Positions 9,043 to 19,152 of a stretch of 64,000 bases of DNA are shown piece by piece. The DNA is from Edwardsiella piscicida (lineage in GTDB: Bacteria > Pseudomonadota > Gammaproteobacteria > Enterobacterales > Enterobacteriaceae): assembly GCF_001896205.1 (NCBI RefSeq), contig NZ_MPNU01000001.1, positions 3,003,467 through 3,067,466 on the forward strand. The letters are read 5' to 3'. A model generated the notes under the pieces. The model searched no databases. It saw nothing but the letters and a program-made list of their open reading frames with translations, and was not told where the DNA came from. Numbering within the stretch: position 1 is the first letter of the stretch; each line of letters opens with the position of its first letter. The position numbers and the translations under genes were made by a program.

Positions 9043-10185
9043 TTAGCGGTACTGCTTCAGCACCGCGCGGCCCAGGGTCAGGATCTGCATCTCGTCGGAG
9101 CCGCCGGAAACGCGGTCCACGCGCAGGTCGCGCCAGAAGCGGGTGATGCGGTGATCGCCGGCGATCCCGACCCCACCCAGCACCTGCATGGCGGTGTCCA
9201 CGACCTCGAAGGCGGCGTTGGCGCAGAAGTATTTACACATCGCCGCATCGCCGGAGGTCATCAGACCGTTGTCGCTCTTCCAGGCAGACTCCAGCAGCAT
9301 GTTCTTCATGGAGTTCAGCTTGATCGCCATGTGGGCGAACTTCTCCTGGATCAGCTGGAAGCGGCCGATGGTTTCACCGAACTGCACGCGCTGGTTGGCG
9401 TAGCGCGCGGCGTCCTCAAAGGCGCACAGCGCGGTGCCATAGTTAGTCAGCGCCACCAGGAAGCGTTCATGATCGAACTCTTCTTTCACCCGGTTGAAGC
9501 CGTTGCCTTCGCGACCGAACAGATCCTTCTCCTCCAGCTCGACGTTGTCGAACACCACCTCACAGCAGCTGTCCATACGCAGGCCCAGCTTCTCCAGCTT
9601 GTTGACCTTGATACCCGGCAGGCTCATATCGACAAACCACTCGGAGTAGACCGCTTTCTCCGGCGAGGCGCCGTCGCGCGCCATCACCACCAGATACGGG
9701 GTGTAGGCGCTGCTGGTGATGAAGCACTTGCTGCCGTTGAGGTAGACCTTGCCGTTTTTGCGCGTATAGGTGGTCTGCAGGCTGCCCACGTCGGAGCCGG
9801 CGCCCGGCTCGGTGATCGCAGAGTTCCACATTTGCTTGCCGGTGCCGCGGAAGGCCATGATGCGGTCGATCTGCTCCGCGGTCCCCTCGCGCAGGACGGT
9901 GTTAAACCCGCCCGGCAGCTGGTACAGCACATAGGTCGGCGCCCCCAGGCGGCCCAGTTCCATCCAGACCGCGGCCAGGGTGACGAACCCGGCGTCCAGC
10001 CCACCCTGATCCTCCGGCAGCAGCAGCGAGTCGATGCCCATATCCGCCAGTGCCTTAACAAAACGTTCAGGGTATTCGCTGTTGCGATCGCACTCGGCAA
10101 AGTAGGCTTCCCAGTTTTCCTGCGCCATCAGATCGCGAATCCCGGCAACGAACAGCTCCTGCTCGTCAGTCAGTGTAAAATCCAT
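9043..10185 (-). CDS. caiA: Crotonobetainyl-CoA reductase (acyl-CoA dehydrogenase family)
   Basis: CaiA reduces crotonobetainyl-CoA to gamma-butyrobetainyl-CoA using FAD. The 380 residues equal the E. coli length. Acyl-CoA dehydrogenase motifs are [13 protein letters not shown] (near 130), [16 protein letters not shown] (near 240), the [11 protein letters not shown] flavin region, and [14 protein letters not shown]. Electrons probably reach it through FixAB and FixCX coded on the other side of the shared control region. It lies 33 bp after caiT. Confidence 0.96.
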   Translation of the reverse strand: MDFTLTDEQELFVAGIRDLMAQENWEAYFAECDRNSEYPERFVKALADMGIDSLLLPEDQGGLDAGFVTLAAVWMELGRLGAPTYVLYQLPGGFNTVLREGTAEQIDRIMAFRGTGKQMWNSAITEPGAGSDVGSLQTTYTRKNGKVYLNGSKCFITSSAYTPYLVVMARDGASPEKAVYSEWFVDMSLPGIKVNKLEKLGLRMDSCCEVVFDNVELEEKDLFGREGNGFNRVKEEFDHERFLVALTNYGTALCAFEDAARYANQRVQFGETIGRFQLIQEKFAHMAIKLNSMKNMLLESAWKSDNGLMTSGDAAMCKYFCANAAFEVVDTAMQVLGGVGIAGDHRITRFWRDLRVDRVSGGSDEMQILTLGRAVLKQYR

Positions 10186-10217
10186 GTGTCAGACCTCTTG
10201 TTTGGCAAATTAACGGT

Positions 10218-11741
10218 TTAATATTTCCAGTACGTGGACTTGGCATCTTTCAAGAACGATATAGTTATCAATATGTTGACAAAGAACAGTGGGCAGCCGC
10301 CGGCGATGATCGCCGTCTGAATCGGCTTCAGTCCGCCCAGGGCCAACAGGATGATGCCGATGATCCCCACCAGTACGGACCAGCCGACGCGAACCCAGAT
10401 CGGCGGCTCCTGATAGCCGCTGGCCTCTTTACAGGTCGACATCGCCAGGGTGTAGGAGCAGGCGTTTATCAGGGTCACGGTGGCGATGAAGCACAGGATG
10501 AAGAACGCCCACATGGTCGCCGTACTCATCGGTAGCGCGGCCCAGGTTTCGATGATGGCGCGGGCAACGCCGTGGGTCTCGATGGTCTTCGGCAGATCGA
10601 CCACGCTGTTAGTCATCAGAGAGAGGGTGTTGCTGCCCAGAATGGTCCACAGCAGCCAGGTCGACGCCGTCAGACCGCCAACCATCCCCAGGCACAGCTG
10701 GCGCACGGTACGGCCTTTAGAGATACGGGCCAGGAAGATACACATCTGGATGCCGTACACGATCCACCATGCCCAGTAGAACACGGTCCAGGCCTGCGGG
10801 AAGCCGCTCTTGCCGACGGCGTCGGTGTAGAACAGCATGCGGCCGACGTTCATCAGCAGCACCCCGACGGAGTCGGTGAAGTAGTTCACGGTGAAGCTGG
10901 TGGCGCCGATGATCAGTACCCAGGCCAGAACGATGATGCTCAGGTAGTTACGCACGTCACTGGCCATCTTGACCCCTTTCTGCAGGCCAAAGGCGACGCA
11001 TACGGCGTTAAAGACGATCCAGCAGCAGATGATCAGCGCATCCAGCTCCAGCGTATGCGGCACGCCGAACAGGTACTGGATACATTCGGTCACCAGCGGC
11101 GTCGCCAGCCCCAGGCTGGTCCCCATCGCCAGGATCAGCGCAACCAGGTACAGGTTATCGACCACCACGCCGAACAGGCCGTTGCAGCGCTTCTCGCCCA
11201 TCAGCGCGACCAGGGTGCCGCTGGGGCGGACTACGCTGATTTTGCGCACGAACAGGAAGTAACCAAAGGCCACGGCCAAGAAGCTGTAGGTCGCCCACGG
11301 CAGCGGTCCCCAGTGGAACAGGCTATAGGCCAGCCCCATCTCTTTGGCGGCGTTGGAGAACGGCGTCAGGCCAAACGGCGGCGTGGCGACATAGTAATAA
11401 ATTTCGATGGAGCCCCAGAACAGGACCGCCGCAGAGGTACAGGAGGCGAACATCATGAAGATCCAGCTGACGGTGCTGAACTCCGGCGCCTCATCCCCCA
11501 GACGGCGTTGTGCAAAGGGGCCAAAGATCAGCCAAAACCACCCGCCCAGCATCACCACCATGTACCACTCGAAGGCCCAGCCCCATGAGTAGGTGATGTA
11601 GTTAAATACCGAGTTGATCACCGCGTTGGAAGCATCCAAATCGCGAATGGTCAGGTAGCAAAGTAACGCAACAATAATCAATGACGGGAAAAAGACTTTG
11701 GGCTCTATCCCTGTTTTCCTGCTGCTATTTTCAGTCTTCAT
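10218..11741 (-). CDS. caiT: L-carnitine/gamma-butyrobetaine antiporter, BCCT family
   Basis: CaiT swaps external carnitine for internal gamma-butyrobetaine independent of ion gradients. The 507-residue protein has the twelve hydrophobic segments of the betaine/choline/carnitine family and the family signature around [20 protein letters not shown] (about residue 315-335), which lines the substrate site with Trp and Tyr. E. coli CaiT has 504 residues. It is the first gene of the cai operon; a GAGGGAAG site precedes the ATG. Its promoter lies in the shared 667-bp region with fixA. Confidence 0.96.
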   Translation of the reverse strand: MKTENSSRKTGIEPKVFFPSLIIVALLCYLTIRDLDASNAVINSVFNYITYSWGWAFEWYMVVMLGGWFWLIFGPFAQRRLGDEAPEFSTVSWIFMMFASCTSAAVLFWGSIEIYYYVATPPFGLTPFSNAAKEMGLAYSLFHWGPLPWATYSFLAVAFGYFLFVRKISVVRPSGTLVALMGEKRCNGLFGVVVDNLYLVALILAMGTSLGLATPLVTECIQYLFGVPHTLELDALIICCWIVFNAVCVAFGLQKGVKMASDVRNYLSIIVLAWVLIIGATSFTVNYFTDSVGVLLMNVGRMLFYTDAVGKSGFPQAWTVFYWAWWIVYGIQMCIFLARISKGRTVRQLCLGMVGGLTASTWLLWTILGSNTLSLMTNSVVDLPKTIETHGVARAIIETWAALPMSTATMWAFFILCFIATVTLINACSYTLAMSTCKEASGYQEPPIWVRVGWSVLVGIIGIILLALGGLKPIQTAIIAGGCPLFFVNILITISFLKDAKSTYWKY

Positions 11742-11920
11742 TTACGTATCTTCCCTCATGGAAAGGCATACCTCGCCATGATCACGTTAAGTGTAAAGGT
11801 TCTGAATAAGCCACGTTAGCGTATATAAAAAACACGTTGGCGCGACATGAGTCTCTATATCATTTGAAATAAAAAAAGCAATTAATAACAAAACTACAAT
11901 AATGACATTTATCCACATGC

Positions 11921-11938
11921 CTTATCCCGTGGGATAAG
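11921..11938. promoter_or_regulatory. Perfect 18-bp palindrome, candidate regulator site
   Basis: CTTATCCC-GT-GGGATAAG is a perfect 8-2-8 dyad about 180 bp upstream of caiT and 470 bp upstream of fixA. It does not fit FNR or CRP consensus. CaiF, coded at 18721, is the obvious candidate ligand, but this is inferred from location only. Confidence 0.5.
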
Positions 11939-11992
11939 CAAGGACGCATGATTAATGTGTGATTATAATGAAATTTGACCGTTCAATAATCC

Positions 11993-12006
11993 GTGATCTT
12001 AATCAA
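11993..12006. promoter_or_regulatory. FNR-type box
   Basis: GTGAT-CTTA-ATCAA matches the FNR consensus TTGAT-N4-ATCAA at nine of ten fixed positions. Anaerobic, FNR-dependent expression of cai/fix is established in E. coli, so the site fits the setting. It could serve either divergent operon. Confidence 0.6.
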
Positions 12007-12408
12007 ACAATTTCTCAGGTCTCGCGCCGCCGCCGCTGCCGTCGTCGCATTCATCGCGACAACCAATCAAAAAAATAAATTCAAAAACAATAAGATACAA
12101 ACAAAAAGGCGATATATCTCGCTATGCAAAAGCGATGTAACACCTTCAATATTGGTGATCTATGTATTATTTTGGCATTGTGAATCATGGTATTTCTATT
12201 GGCGTCAGAATGATTTCAGCGCAAGGATGCGAGATGAGGAAATATTAAATTACGCGGTTTGATTGGCGGTTAATTTATTTATAGACCAGGTGAATCAATT
12301 TTAACAAGCGTATTACCAAAAACACAATTTAATTTTTCTTCCTTGTGTATAGCCTGATTCAGGACAGTTTCGCTACACCTAAATTTTATATTGCCTATCG
12401 GAGAAGTG

Positions 12409-13182
12409 ATGAAAATTATCGCATGTTATAAACTCATCCCCGAGGAGCAGGATATCACGGTCAACAGTGATGGCTCCCTGAACCTCAGTAAGGCGGATGC
12501 CAAAATCAGCCAGTTCGATCTGAATGCGATCGAAGCGGCGAATGCCTTAAAACAGCAGAACAGCGATATTCATATCGTCGCCATGAGCGTGGGCGGCGAC
12601 GCCCTGACCAACGCCAAGGCGCGCAAGGATGTGCTGTCTCGCGGCCCGGATGAGCTGATCGCCGTCTCGGCGGCGGGGCTGGAAAACAGCCTGCCGCACC
12701 AGACGGCCTCTCTGCTGGCCGCCGCCGCGCGCAAAAATGGCTTTGACCTGATCCTGTGCGGCGATGGCTCGGCGGATCTGTATGCACAGCAGGTTGGTCT
12801 GCTGCTGGGCGATGCGCTCTCCGTCCCGGCGATCAACGGCGTCAGCCGTATTCTTAGCCTCTCCGATGGCCAGATCGAGATCGAACGCACCCTGGAAGAT
12901 GAAGTCGAAACCCTCACCCTGTCCCTGCCGGCGGTCATTGCCGTCTCCACCGACATCAATGCCCCGCAGATCCCGTCCATGAAGGCCATCCTCGGCGCCG
13001 CCAAAAAACCGGCGCAGACCTGGTCTTGTGACGATCTGGACGCCGGTGACGCCCACGCCTACACCACCCTGCTCAGCGTTCAGGCGCCGCAGCAGAAGGC
13101 ACGTGCGCGGGTGATCATCGAAGGGGACGGCGAAGAACAAATCGCCGAGTTTGCAGAACATCTGCGCAAAATCGTGCGTTAA
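12409..13182 (+). CDS. fixA: Electron transfer flavoprotein beta-type subunit FixA
   Basis: FixA pairs with FixB to form an ETF-like heterodimer thought to pass electrons to carnitine reduction. The start at 12409 ([15 protein letters not shown], after CGGAGAAGTG) gives 257 residues against 256 in E. coli. Landmarks are [54 protein letters not shown] and [14 protein letters not shown]. It opens the fixABCX operon divergent from caiTABCD. Confidence 0.95.
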   Translation: MKIIACYKLIPEEQDITVNSDGSLNLSKADAKISQFDLNAIEAANALKQQNSDIHIVAMSVGGDALTNAKARKDVLSRGPDELIAVSAAGLENSLPHQTASLLAAAARKNGFDLILCGDGSADLYAQQVGLLLGDALSVPAINGVSRILSLSDGQIEIERTLEDEVETLTLSLPAVIAVSTDINAPQIPSMKAILGAAKKPAQTWSCDDLDAGDAHAYTTLLSVQAPQQKARARVIIEGDGEEQIAEFAEHLRKIVR

Positions 13183-13193
13183 TGGGGAACAAC

Positions 13194-14135
13194 ATGAGCA
13201 AATATGCAACCGTATGGGTATTCAGCGACAGCGAATCGCGTCTGGCAGAGCTGATGGGCGGCGCACGCGCGCTGGGTGACAACGTACAGGCCGTGGTTCA
13301 GGGCGATGCCCAGGCGGCGCTGGCCTTCCGTCTCGGCGCCGACGCCGTTCACGATCTCGGCGCCCTGCCGAGCGACCGCATCGTCGAAGACTACGCGGAT
13401 ACCCTGGTGCAGGCCATCCGCGCCCACGGCGAACGAGCGCTGGTGCTGATGCCGGCCAGTCGCCGCGGCAAAGCGCTGGCCGCCCGCCTCGGTGCCCGAC
13501 TGCAGGGCGGCGTGGTCAACGACGCCAGCGAAGTGACCCTGGAAGCGGGTCAGCCCATCGCCACCCACATGGTGTACGGCGGTCTGGCGCTGGGTAAAGA
13601 GCGCATCGATACCCCCTACGCGGTCATCACCCTGGCCAGCGGCGCCTTTGCCGCCGCCGCCGAAGACGCCGCCCGCAGCGGCAGCGCCGCCGCGCTGGCC
13701 TTTGTGGCACCGGCGCAGCCTATCACCTGTCTCTCCCGTCGCGCCAAGCAGGGCGAAAACGTCGATCTGGGCAAGGCGCGCTGGGTCGTCAGCGTCGGGC
13801 GCGGCATCGGCAGCCAGCAGAACATCGCGCTGGCGCAGGCCTTCAGCGACGCCATCGGCGCCGAGCTGGGCTGCTCACGCCCGGTGGCAGAAAACGAGAA
13901 GTGGATGGAGCGCGAACGCTACGTCGGTATCTCCGGCATCATGATCAAGCCGGATCTGTATCTGGCCCTGGGGATCTCCGGGCAGATCCAGCACATGGTC
14001 GGCGCCAACGGCGCACAGACCATCATGGCGATCAACAAAGATAAGAATGCCCCGATCTTCCAGTATGCCGACTACGGTATCGTCGGCGATCTGGTGAAAA
14101 TCGTCCCCGCCCTGACCGAAGCCCTGAAACGCTAG
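13194..14135 (+). CDS. fixB: Electron transfer flavoprotein alpha-type subunit FixB
   Basis: FixB is the FAD-binding ETF-alpha partner of FixA. Using the Met at 13194 ([12 protein letters not shown]) gives 313 residues, equal to E. coli FixB. The C-terminal FAD domain is clear: [40 protein letters not shown] and [12 protein letters not shown]. It follows fixA by 11 bp and precedes fixC by 58 bp. Confidence 0.95.
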   Translation: MSKYATVWVFSDSESRLAELMGGARALGDNVQAVVQGDAQAALAFRLGADAVHDLGALPSDRIVEDYADTLVQAIRAHGERALVLMPASRRGKALAARLGARLQGGVVNDASEVTLEAGQPIATHMVYGGLALGKERIDTPYAVITLASGAFAAAAEDAARSGSAAALAFVAPAQPITCLSRRAKQGENVDLGKARWVVSVGRGIGSQQNIALAQAFSDAIGAELGCSRPVAENEKWMERERYVGISGIMIKPDLYLALGISGQIQHMVGANGAQTIMAINKDKNAPIFQYADYGIVGDLVKIVPALTEALKR

Positions 14136-14193
14136 CCGTATGGCCGGCGCCGTCACCCCGGCGCCGGCCGCATTATCTGCCACTGGAGACACC

Positions 14194-15486
14194 ATGTCTG
14201 AAGATGCATTTGACGCGATTATCGTCGGCGCCGGTCTGGCCGGTTGCGTAGCCGCGCTGGTTCTGGCGCGCGCCGGAGCCAACGTGCTGGTGATTGAGCG
14301 CGGCAACTACGCCGGCGCCAAAAACGTCACCGGCGGCCGACTGTATGCCCACACTCTGGAGCGTATCATTCCCGGATTCGCCGAGCAGGCGCCGGTTGAG
14401 CGCCGCATTACCCACGAGAAGATCTCCTTCCTCACCGCCGACAGCGCCGTCACCCTGGACTACCACAACGCCCGCAACGGGGCGGCCGAGGCGGCCTCCT
14501 ATTCGGTGCTGCGCGGTAAATTTGATACCTGGCTGATGGAGCAGGCCGAAGCGGCCGGCGCCCAGTTTATCCCCGGCATCCGCGTCGATCGTCTGATCCA
14601 ACGCGATGGCCGGGTCGTCGGCGTAGAGGCCGACGGCGACGAGCTGGAGGCCAACGTCGTGATCCTGGCGGAAGGGGTCAACGCCCTGCTGGCCGAGCAG
14701 ATCGGCATGGTACAGCCGCGGGTCGAGGCCAAAAACGTCGCCGTGGGGGTCAAAGAGCTGATCGAACTGCCGCGCGAGCTGCTGGAGGCGCGTTTTGCCC
14801 TGCAGGGGAACGACGGCACCGCCTGGCTGTTCGCCGGCACCCCCTCCGACGGCCTGATGGGCGGCGGTTTCCTCTACACCAACGGCGACTCTCTGTCGCT
14901 GGGGATCGTCTGCGGTCTGCACCACATTGAGCAGGCGGGGAAATCCATCCCCCAGATGCTGGAAGACTTTAAACAGCACCCGACGGTGCGCCCGCTGATC
15001 GAAGGCGGCAAAACCGTCGAGTACGCCGCCCACGTGGTGCCGGAAGCCGGCATCAACATGCAGCCGAAGCTGGTGGCCGACGGCGTCCTGCTGGCCGGCG
15101 ATGCGGCAGGCATGTGCCTTAACCTGGGCTTTACCATTCGCGGAATGGATCTGGCCATCGCCTCCGGTGAAGCCGCGGCGCGCGCCGTACTGGCCGCCCG
15201 AGAAAAGAACGACTTCAGCGCCGCCGGACTGGCCGAGTATCCGCGTCTGCTGGAGAGCCTGCCGGTGATGAAAGAGCTGCGCCACTACCGCAAGGTACCG
15301 CAGATGATGGATAACCCGCGCATGTTCACCCAATACCCACAGCTGGCCGCCGACATCATGTCTGCGCTGTTCACCGTCGACGGGCGCCCGCCGCAGCCGC
15401 TGCGTAAGACCCTGCTGCAGCACTGCAAACAGGTCGGCTACCTGAATCTGCTCAAAGACGGCATTAAAGGAGTGACAGCACTATGA
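14194..15486 (+). CDS. fixC: Flavoprotein FixC (ETF:quinone oxidoreductase-like)
   Basis: FixC is an FAD-dependent membrane-associated oxidoreductase that with FixX links the FixAB flavoprotein to the quinone pool or another donor. Starting at 14194 (MSEDAFDAIIVGAGLAG, after GGAGACACC) gives 430 residues. The Rossmann GAGLAG near residue 12, the GGRLYAHTLE region and the second FAD motif GVLLAGDAAGMCLNLGFTIRG near residue 300 are typical. Its stop overlaps the fixX start (ATGA), which indicates coupled translation. Confidence 0.95.
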   Translation: MSEDAFDAIIVGAGLAGCVAALVLARAGANVLVIERGNYAGAKNVTGGRLYAHTLERIIPGFAEQAPVERRITHEKISFLTADSAVTLDYHNARNGAAEAASYSVLRGKFDTWLMEQAEAAGAQFIPGIRVDRLIQRDGRVVGVEADGDELEANVVILAEGVNALLAEQIGMVQPRVEAKNVAVGVKELIELPRELLEARFALQGNDGTAWLFAGTPSDGLMGGGFLYTNGDSLSLGIVCGLHHIEQAGKSIPQMLEDFKQHPTVRPLIEGGKTVEYAAHVVPEAGINMQPKLVADGVLLAGDAAGMCLNLGFTIRGMDLAIASGEAAARAVLAAREKNDFSAAGLAEYPRLLESLPVMKELRHYRKVPQMMDNPRMFTQYPQLAADIMSALFTVDGRPPQPLRKTLLQHCKQVGYLNLLKDGIKGVTAL

Positions 15487-15770
15487 GCGAACCGGTTAAC
15501 GTCGATGTCAAACTGGGCATCAATAAGTTCCATGTCGATGAGGGACACCCGCATATCATCATCCGCGAACACCCGAACATGGCGGCGTTCCATACCTTGA
15601 CCCTGGCCTGTCCGGCGGGGCTGTACAAGCTACAGGACGACGGCACGATTCAGTTCGACTACGCCGGCTGTCTGGAGTGCGGCACCTGCCGCATCCTGGG
15701 CGTCGATGACGTCCTGGAGCAGTGGAACTACCCACGCGGCACCTTCGGCGTCGAATACCGCTACGGCTGA
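15483..15770 (+). CDS. fixX: Ferredoxin-like protein FixX
   Basis: This 95-residue iron-sulfur protein, same length as in E. coli, carries the cluster motif AGCLECGTCRILG, plus an earlier Cys in TLACPAGLY. It works as the iron-sulfur partner of FixC; together they resemble the single-chain ETF:ubiquinone oxidoreductase. It closes the fixABCX unit. Confidence 0.95.
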   Translation: MSEPVNVDVKLGINKFHVDEGHPHIIIREHPNMAAFHTLTLACPAGLYKLQDDGTIQFDYAGCLECGTCRILGVDDVLEQWNYPRGTFGVEYRYG

Positions 15771-15830
15771 CCCTCCGGCGGAGACGGCACACCGTTTCCG
15801 CCGTATCACAATAATAAGCCGCCTGCCGGC

Positions 15831-15849
15831 GCCCCGCCTGTCGCGGGGC
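15831..15849. terminator. Hairpin between fixX and yaaU
   Basis: GCCCCGC-CTGTC-GCGGGGC makes a 7-bp GC-rich stem 60 bp after fixX. No U-tract follows, so it may stabilise or partly end the fix message rather than stop it fully. yaaU could still be transcribed from the fix promoter. Confidence 0.4.
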
Positions 15850-15880
15850 TTGCATCGCCACTTTTACAGATACCAGGATT

Positions 15881-17197
15881 ATGGAACAGCATAAAAGATT
15901 CGATGACATCCGTTTTACACCGGTGCACCGCAAGATCATGCTGTGGGGGAGCGGTGGCCCGTTCCTCGATGGCTACGTTCTGGTGATTATCGGCATCGCC
16001 CTTGAGCAGCTGACCCCCCTGCTGCAGCTGGACGCCAATTGGATAGGGATGGTCGGCGCCGCCACGCTGGTCGGGCTGTTCATCGGCACCTCGCTGTTCG
16101 GCTATGTGGCGGATCGGGTCGGGCGCCGCCTGATGTTTCTGATCGACATCATCGCCATCGGCGTGATCTCTGCCGCCACCATGTTTGTCACCTCGCCGCT
16201 GGAGCTGGTGATCCTGCGCTTTCTAATCGGCATCGTTATCGGCGCCGACTACCCCATCGCCACCTCGATGATCGCCGAATTTTCCTCCACCAAACAGCGC
16301 GCCTTCACCATGGGGTTTATCGCCGCCATGTGGTATATCGGCGCTACCGCCGCCGATCTGGTGGGCTATCTGCTGTACGATGTGGAAAACGGCTGGCGCT
16401 GGATGCTGGGCAGCGCGATCGTCCCCTGTATCATCATCTTACTGGGCCGGGTCGAGCTGCCGGAGTCGCCGCGCTGGCTGATCCGCAAGGGGCGCCACGC
16501 CGAATGCCGCGCGCTGATGATCAAGCTGTTCGGCCAGCCGGTGACCTTTGACGACGAAGCCCCCCAGGAGACCCGCTACCGCGATATCTTCAGCCGCCGT
16601 CATCTCTCCTCGATCCTGTTCGTCGCCGCCATCTGGACCTGCCAGGTGATCCCCATGTTCGCCATCTACACCTTTGGCCCGCAGATCGTCACCCTGTTGG
16701 GGCTGGAGCAGGGGCGAGAGGCGGTGCTGGGCAACGTGGTGATCAGCCTGTTCTTCATGCTCGGCTGCCTGCCGGCCATGTACTGGCTCAACAGCGTTGG
16801 CCGTCGTCCGCTGCTGATCGGCAGCTTCGCCATCATGACCCTGTCGCTGCTGATGCTGGGGTTGGTCGATCAGCCCGGCATCCTGCTGATCGTCAGCGCC
16901 TTCGCCCTGTACGCCTTCTTCTCCGGCGGCCCGGGGATCCTACAGTGGCTCTATCCTAATGAGCTGTTTCCCACGGCGATCCGCGCCTCGGCGGTCGGCG
17001 CCGCCATGTCGCTGAGCCGCATCGGCACCGTGGTCTCAACCTATGCCCTGCCGCTATTCATGCAGCAGCACGGGATCTCCGCCACCATGCTGGTCGGCGC
17101 CGGCATTTCGCTGTTCGGTCTGCTGATCTCGGTGATGATGGCGCCGGAGACTCGCGGGCTGTCGCTGGAGCAAACCAGCCGGATGAAGCTGTTTTAA
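15881..17197 (+). CDS. yaaU: MFS metabolite transporter YaaU-like
   Basis: This 438-residue permease has twelve hydrophobic segments and major-facilitator loops: GYVADRVGRRLMFLID between segments 2 and 3, FLIGIVIGADYPIATSMIAE in segment 4, and RVELPESPRWLIRKGR before the central loop. It belongs to the sugar/aromatic-acid-type branch. In E. coli yaaU also follows fixX. Its substrate is unknown; a role in betaine or short-chain acid movement is only suggested by context. Confidence 0.88.
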   Translation: MEQHKRFDDIRFTPVHRKIMLWGSGGPFLDGYVLVIIGIALEQLTPLLQLDANWIGMVGAATLVGLFIGTSLFGYVADRVGRRLMFLIDIIAIGVISAATMFVTSPLELVILRFLIGIVIGADYPIATSMIAEFSSTKQRAFTMGFIAAMWYIGATAADLVGYLLYDVENGWRWMLGSAIVPCIIILLGRVELPESPRWLIRKGRHAECRALMIKLFGQPVTFDDEAPQETRYRDIFSRRHLSSILFVAAIWTCQVIPMFAIYTFGPQIVTLLGLEQGREAVLGNVVISLFFMLGCLPAMYWLNSVGRRPLLIGSFAIMTLSLLMLGLVDQPGILLIVSAFALYAFFSGGPGILQWLYPNELFPTAIRASAVGAAMSLSRIGTVVSTYALPLFMQQHGISATMLVGAGISLFGLLISVMMAPETRGLSLEQTSRMKLF

Positions 17198-17238
17198 CGC
17201 CACTCCGCCCCATGGGCGGGAGCATCGGCCGCGAATCG

Positions 17239-17262
17239 GCGGGTAGCCCTAAGGCTACCCGC
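17239..17262. terminator. Hairpin between convergent yaaU and esterase genes
   Basis: A perfect 10-bp stem GCGGGTAGCC/GGCTACCCGC with a CTAA loop lies between the ends of yaaU and the esterase gene. There is no U-tract on either strand, so termination strength is uncertain. Confidence 0.5.
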
Positions 17263-17268
17263 TGCGCA

Positions 17269-18240
17269 TCAGGCAATCTGAAGCTGACGGTAAAAATAGT
17301 CGGCGCCGTCGCGCAGGGCGCGGTCGGCGCTCTCCATCATGCGGGAGTAGTGCAGAAAGGCGTGCATCACGCCGGGATACATGTGGTAGCTGCAGGGCTG
17401 GCGGTGTTCGCGCAGCGTCTGGTACAGCGCCACGCTGTCGTCCAGCAGCGGATCGAACTGTGCCCCGGCGATAAAGCAGGGGGGAATGCCATAGGTGAGA
17501 TCGTTGTTAAACAGGCAGTAATAGGGCGACTCCCGCGACGCCGCATCCGGCAGGTAGGCCTGCTCATAGCTCTGCAGATCCGCCTGGGTAAGTCCATCCC
17601 AAACGCCGCCGTACAGGCGACGGCTGGCTGAATCCTGCAGACCATACAGACCGTAGTAGAGCAGCACCCCGCGCACCTCGCCGCAGTCGATCCCGCGATC
17701 GCGCATCCACAGCACCGTCGCCATCGCCAGCATGGCCCCGGCGGAATCACCGGCAAAGCCAATCCGCGCCATCGGTAGCCCGAACTCATCGGCGCGGCGA
17801 TGAAAGAACTCACAGACGGCGACGCTCTCCTCGATGGACTGCGGGAAGCGCGCCTCCGGCGACAGGCTGTAATCGATACCGATCACCGCGCAGCGACTGT
17901 AGTCGGCCAGCAGGCGCATAATGCGATCGTGGGTATCCAGATTGCCCACAATAAATCCGCCGCCGTGCAGATAAAACAGCACCGCCTGCGCCGGGTGACG
18001 CGGAAAGTAGATACGCGTCGCAACCGGGCCATGGGGCGTCTCCACGTTGACCTGCTCACAGCGGGCCATTTCGGCGCCGCCCTGATTCCAATACTGCCGC
18101 TCCTGAATATAGGCCTGACGCATCGACGAATAATCTGAACAATTCTGTTCATCCGTTGTATTCTGCTGCTGAAATTGCAGAACCCGCTTCATTTCATCAG
18201 AAATGCGCTCAGGGACATTTACTTTATTCTTTTGTTGCAT
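17269..18240 (-). CDS. Alpha/beta-hydrolase, acetyl esterase (Aes/HSL family)
   Basis: This 323-residue esterase of the hormone-sensitive-lipase family resembles E. coli Aes (319 residues). It shows the oxyanion-hole HGGG in [12 protein letters not shown] (near 88), the nucleophile elbow [11 protein letters not shown] (near 160), the acid in [10 protein letters not shown] (near 260) and the His in VMHAFLHYS (near 290). The start at 18240 follows GGGAG; the longer frame to 18372 runs into AT-rich promoter-like DNA and is rejected. It sits between yaaU and caiF, an insertion relative to E. coli order, and likely hydrolyses short acyl esters. Confidence 0.87.
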   Translation of the reverse strand: MQQKNKVNVPERISDEMKRVLQFQQQNTTDEQNCSDYSSMRQAYIQERQYWNQGGAEMARCEQVNVETPHGPVATRIYFPRHPAQAVLFYLHGGGFIVGNLDTHDRIMRLLADYSRCAVIGIDYSLSPEARFPQSIEESVAVCEFFHRRADEFGLPMARIGFAGDSAGAMLAMATVLWMRDRGIDCGEVRGVLLYYGLYGLQDSASRRLYGGVWDGLTQADLQSYEQAYLPDAASRESPYYCLFNNDLTYGIPPCFIAGAQFDPLLDDSVALYQTLREHRQPCSYHMYPGVMHAFLHYSRMMESADRALRDGADYFYRQLQIA

Positions 18241-18720
18241 ACCGTTCTCCCAATCGACTAACTGATATTTTATGACATACAGAAATGGGTTCTGTGAGCT
18301 ACGCCATAAGCAGAAAAAACCATTATAAATAATAGAATTACCAGAGTATTTCACGCGAAATACGCCCAGCACCGAGCATCAAAAAATGTAATAAAATAAC
18401 ATCGACAATAATATTCATGATCACCATCATCCCCTCTGCGAGAGCATCATGTTAATGCACCGCGCGATAAGAAATACGAACAATCACGTATTACATACCT
18501 AAGCAAAACATTGTTTTAACAACAGTGTCGCGGCGACATTTTTATCAAAAAGATATAAAAATTCATTGTGATTAGCGGCAGCCGTTGGGTATATTCAAAT
18601 ATATCCATAGCCTGTGTGCACAGACGTCAGCGATGCTGTCAGGATGCCTCACGAATATTGCATGACAGGTTACAGAATACTGTTAATTGGATTAATCATT
18701 CTGGTTAAATGGGTGGGAAT
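18241..18720. other. AT-rich divergent promoter region, esterase and caiF
   Basis: This 480-bp region separates the divergent esterase and caiF starts. It is much richer in A and T than the flanking genes. Direct inspection gave no FNR or CRP site good enough to annotate and no small gene. Confidence 0.6.
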
Positions 18721-19152
18721 ATGTGTAGAGAGTATGCTCAGGAACCTTTATATCTGTCCGTTGCACGCTGGGTGATGCAACAGCAGCGTTGGGTCAGCGC
18801 CCGCGAGATAGCCCAACAGTTCGACCTTTCTCCCTGCAAAGCCATCAACACCGTATCCTATATTTTATCCGGCGTGGAGGAGATTACCTGTCAGACCAAG
18901 ACGGTCCCCAATCAGCTGGAGGGCCGCGGCTGCCAGTGCCAACGCCTGATTCAGGTCAGCCACATCGATGAGCTGATCGCCGCGCGGATCCGCAACGCCA
19001 TCAACACGGAGAGCGAAGGCACCCCCGCCGATGCAGAGCAGAAGGCAGCGGAGGCCGAGGCCGTCGCGCGCATGGCCATTCGCGTCCCCCCCGATGAGCT
19101 CAACCGCGAACAAAAATGGCAGTGGATGCTCTCTAAGGCACAGCGTAAATAA
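18721..19152 (+). CDS. caiF: Transcriptional activator of the cai and fix operons
   Basis: CaiF activates the divergent caiTABCD and fixABCX promoters when carnitine is present and oxygen absent. The Met at 18721 (MCREYAQEPLYL) matches the start of E. coli CaiF; the resulting 143 residues are slightly longer than the 131 known. An N-terminal helix-turn-helix is visible in VSAREIAQQFDLSPCKAINT (25-44), then a conserved Cys-containing block NQLEGRGCQCQRL (65-77) and the conserved tail LNREQKWQWMLSKA. Extra acidic sequence lies near 105-120. It lies about 6 kb from the cai/fix control region, beyond fixABCX-yaaU and the esterase. Confidence 0.92.
   Translation: MCREYAQEPLYLSVARWVMQQQRWVSAREIAQQFDLSPCKAINTVSYILSGVEEITCQTKTVPNQLEGRGCQCQRLIQVSHIDELIAARIRNAINTESEGTPADAEQKAAEAEAVARMAIRVPPDELNREQKWQWMLSKAQRK

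Larger units (their letters stand above)
11742..12408. promoter_or_regulatory. Shared cai/fix divergent control region
   Basis: This AT-rich 667-bp spacer separates the divergent caiT and fixA starts. In E. coli the equivalent region binds CRP, FNR and the activator CaiF. Here a perfect 18-bp dyad (11921) and a near-perfect FNR box (11993) stand out. No convincing CRP site or unambiguous -10/-35 pair was found by eye. Confidence 0.75.

Noticed and set aside
11742-12408. CRP sites in the cai/fix region
   Set aside because: TGTGA half-sites occur (about 11958 and 12179) but none has a matching TCACA half at the right distance.
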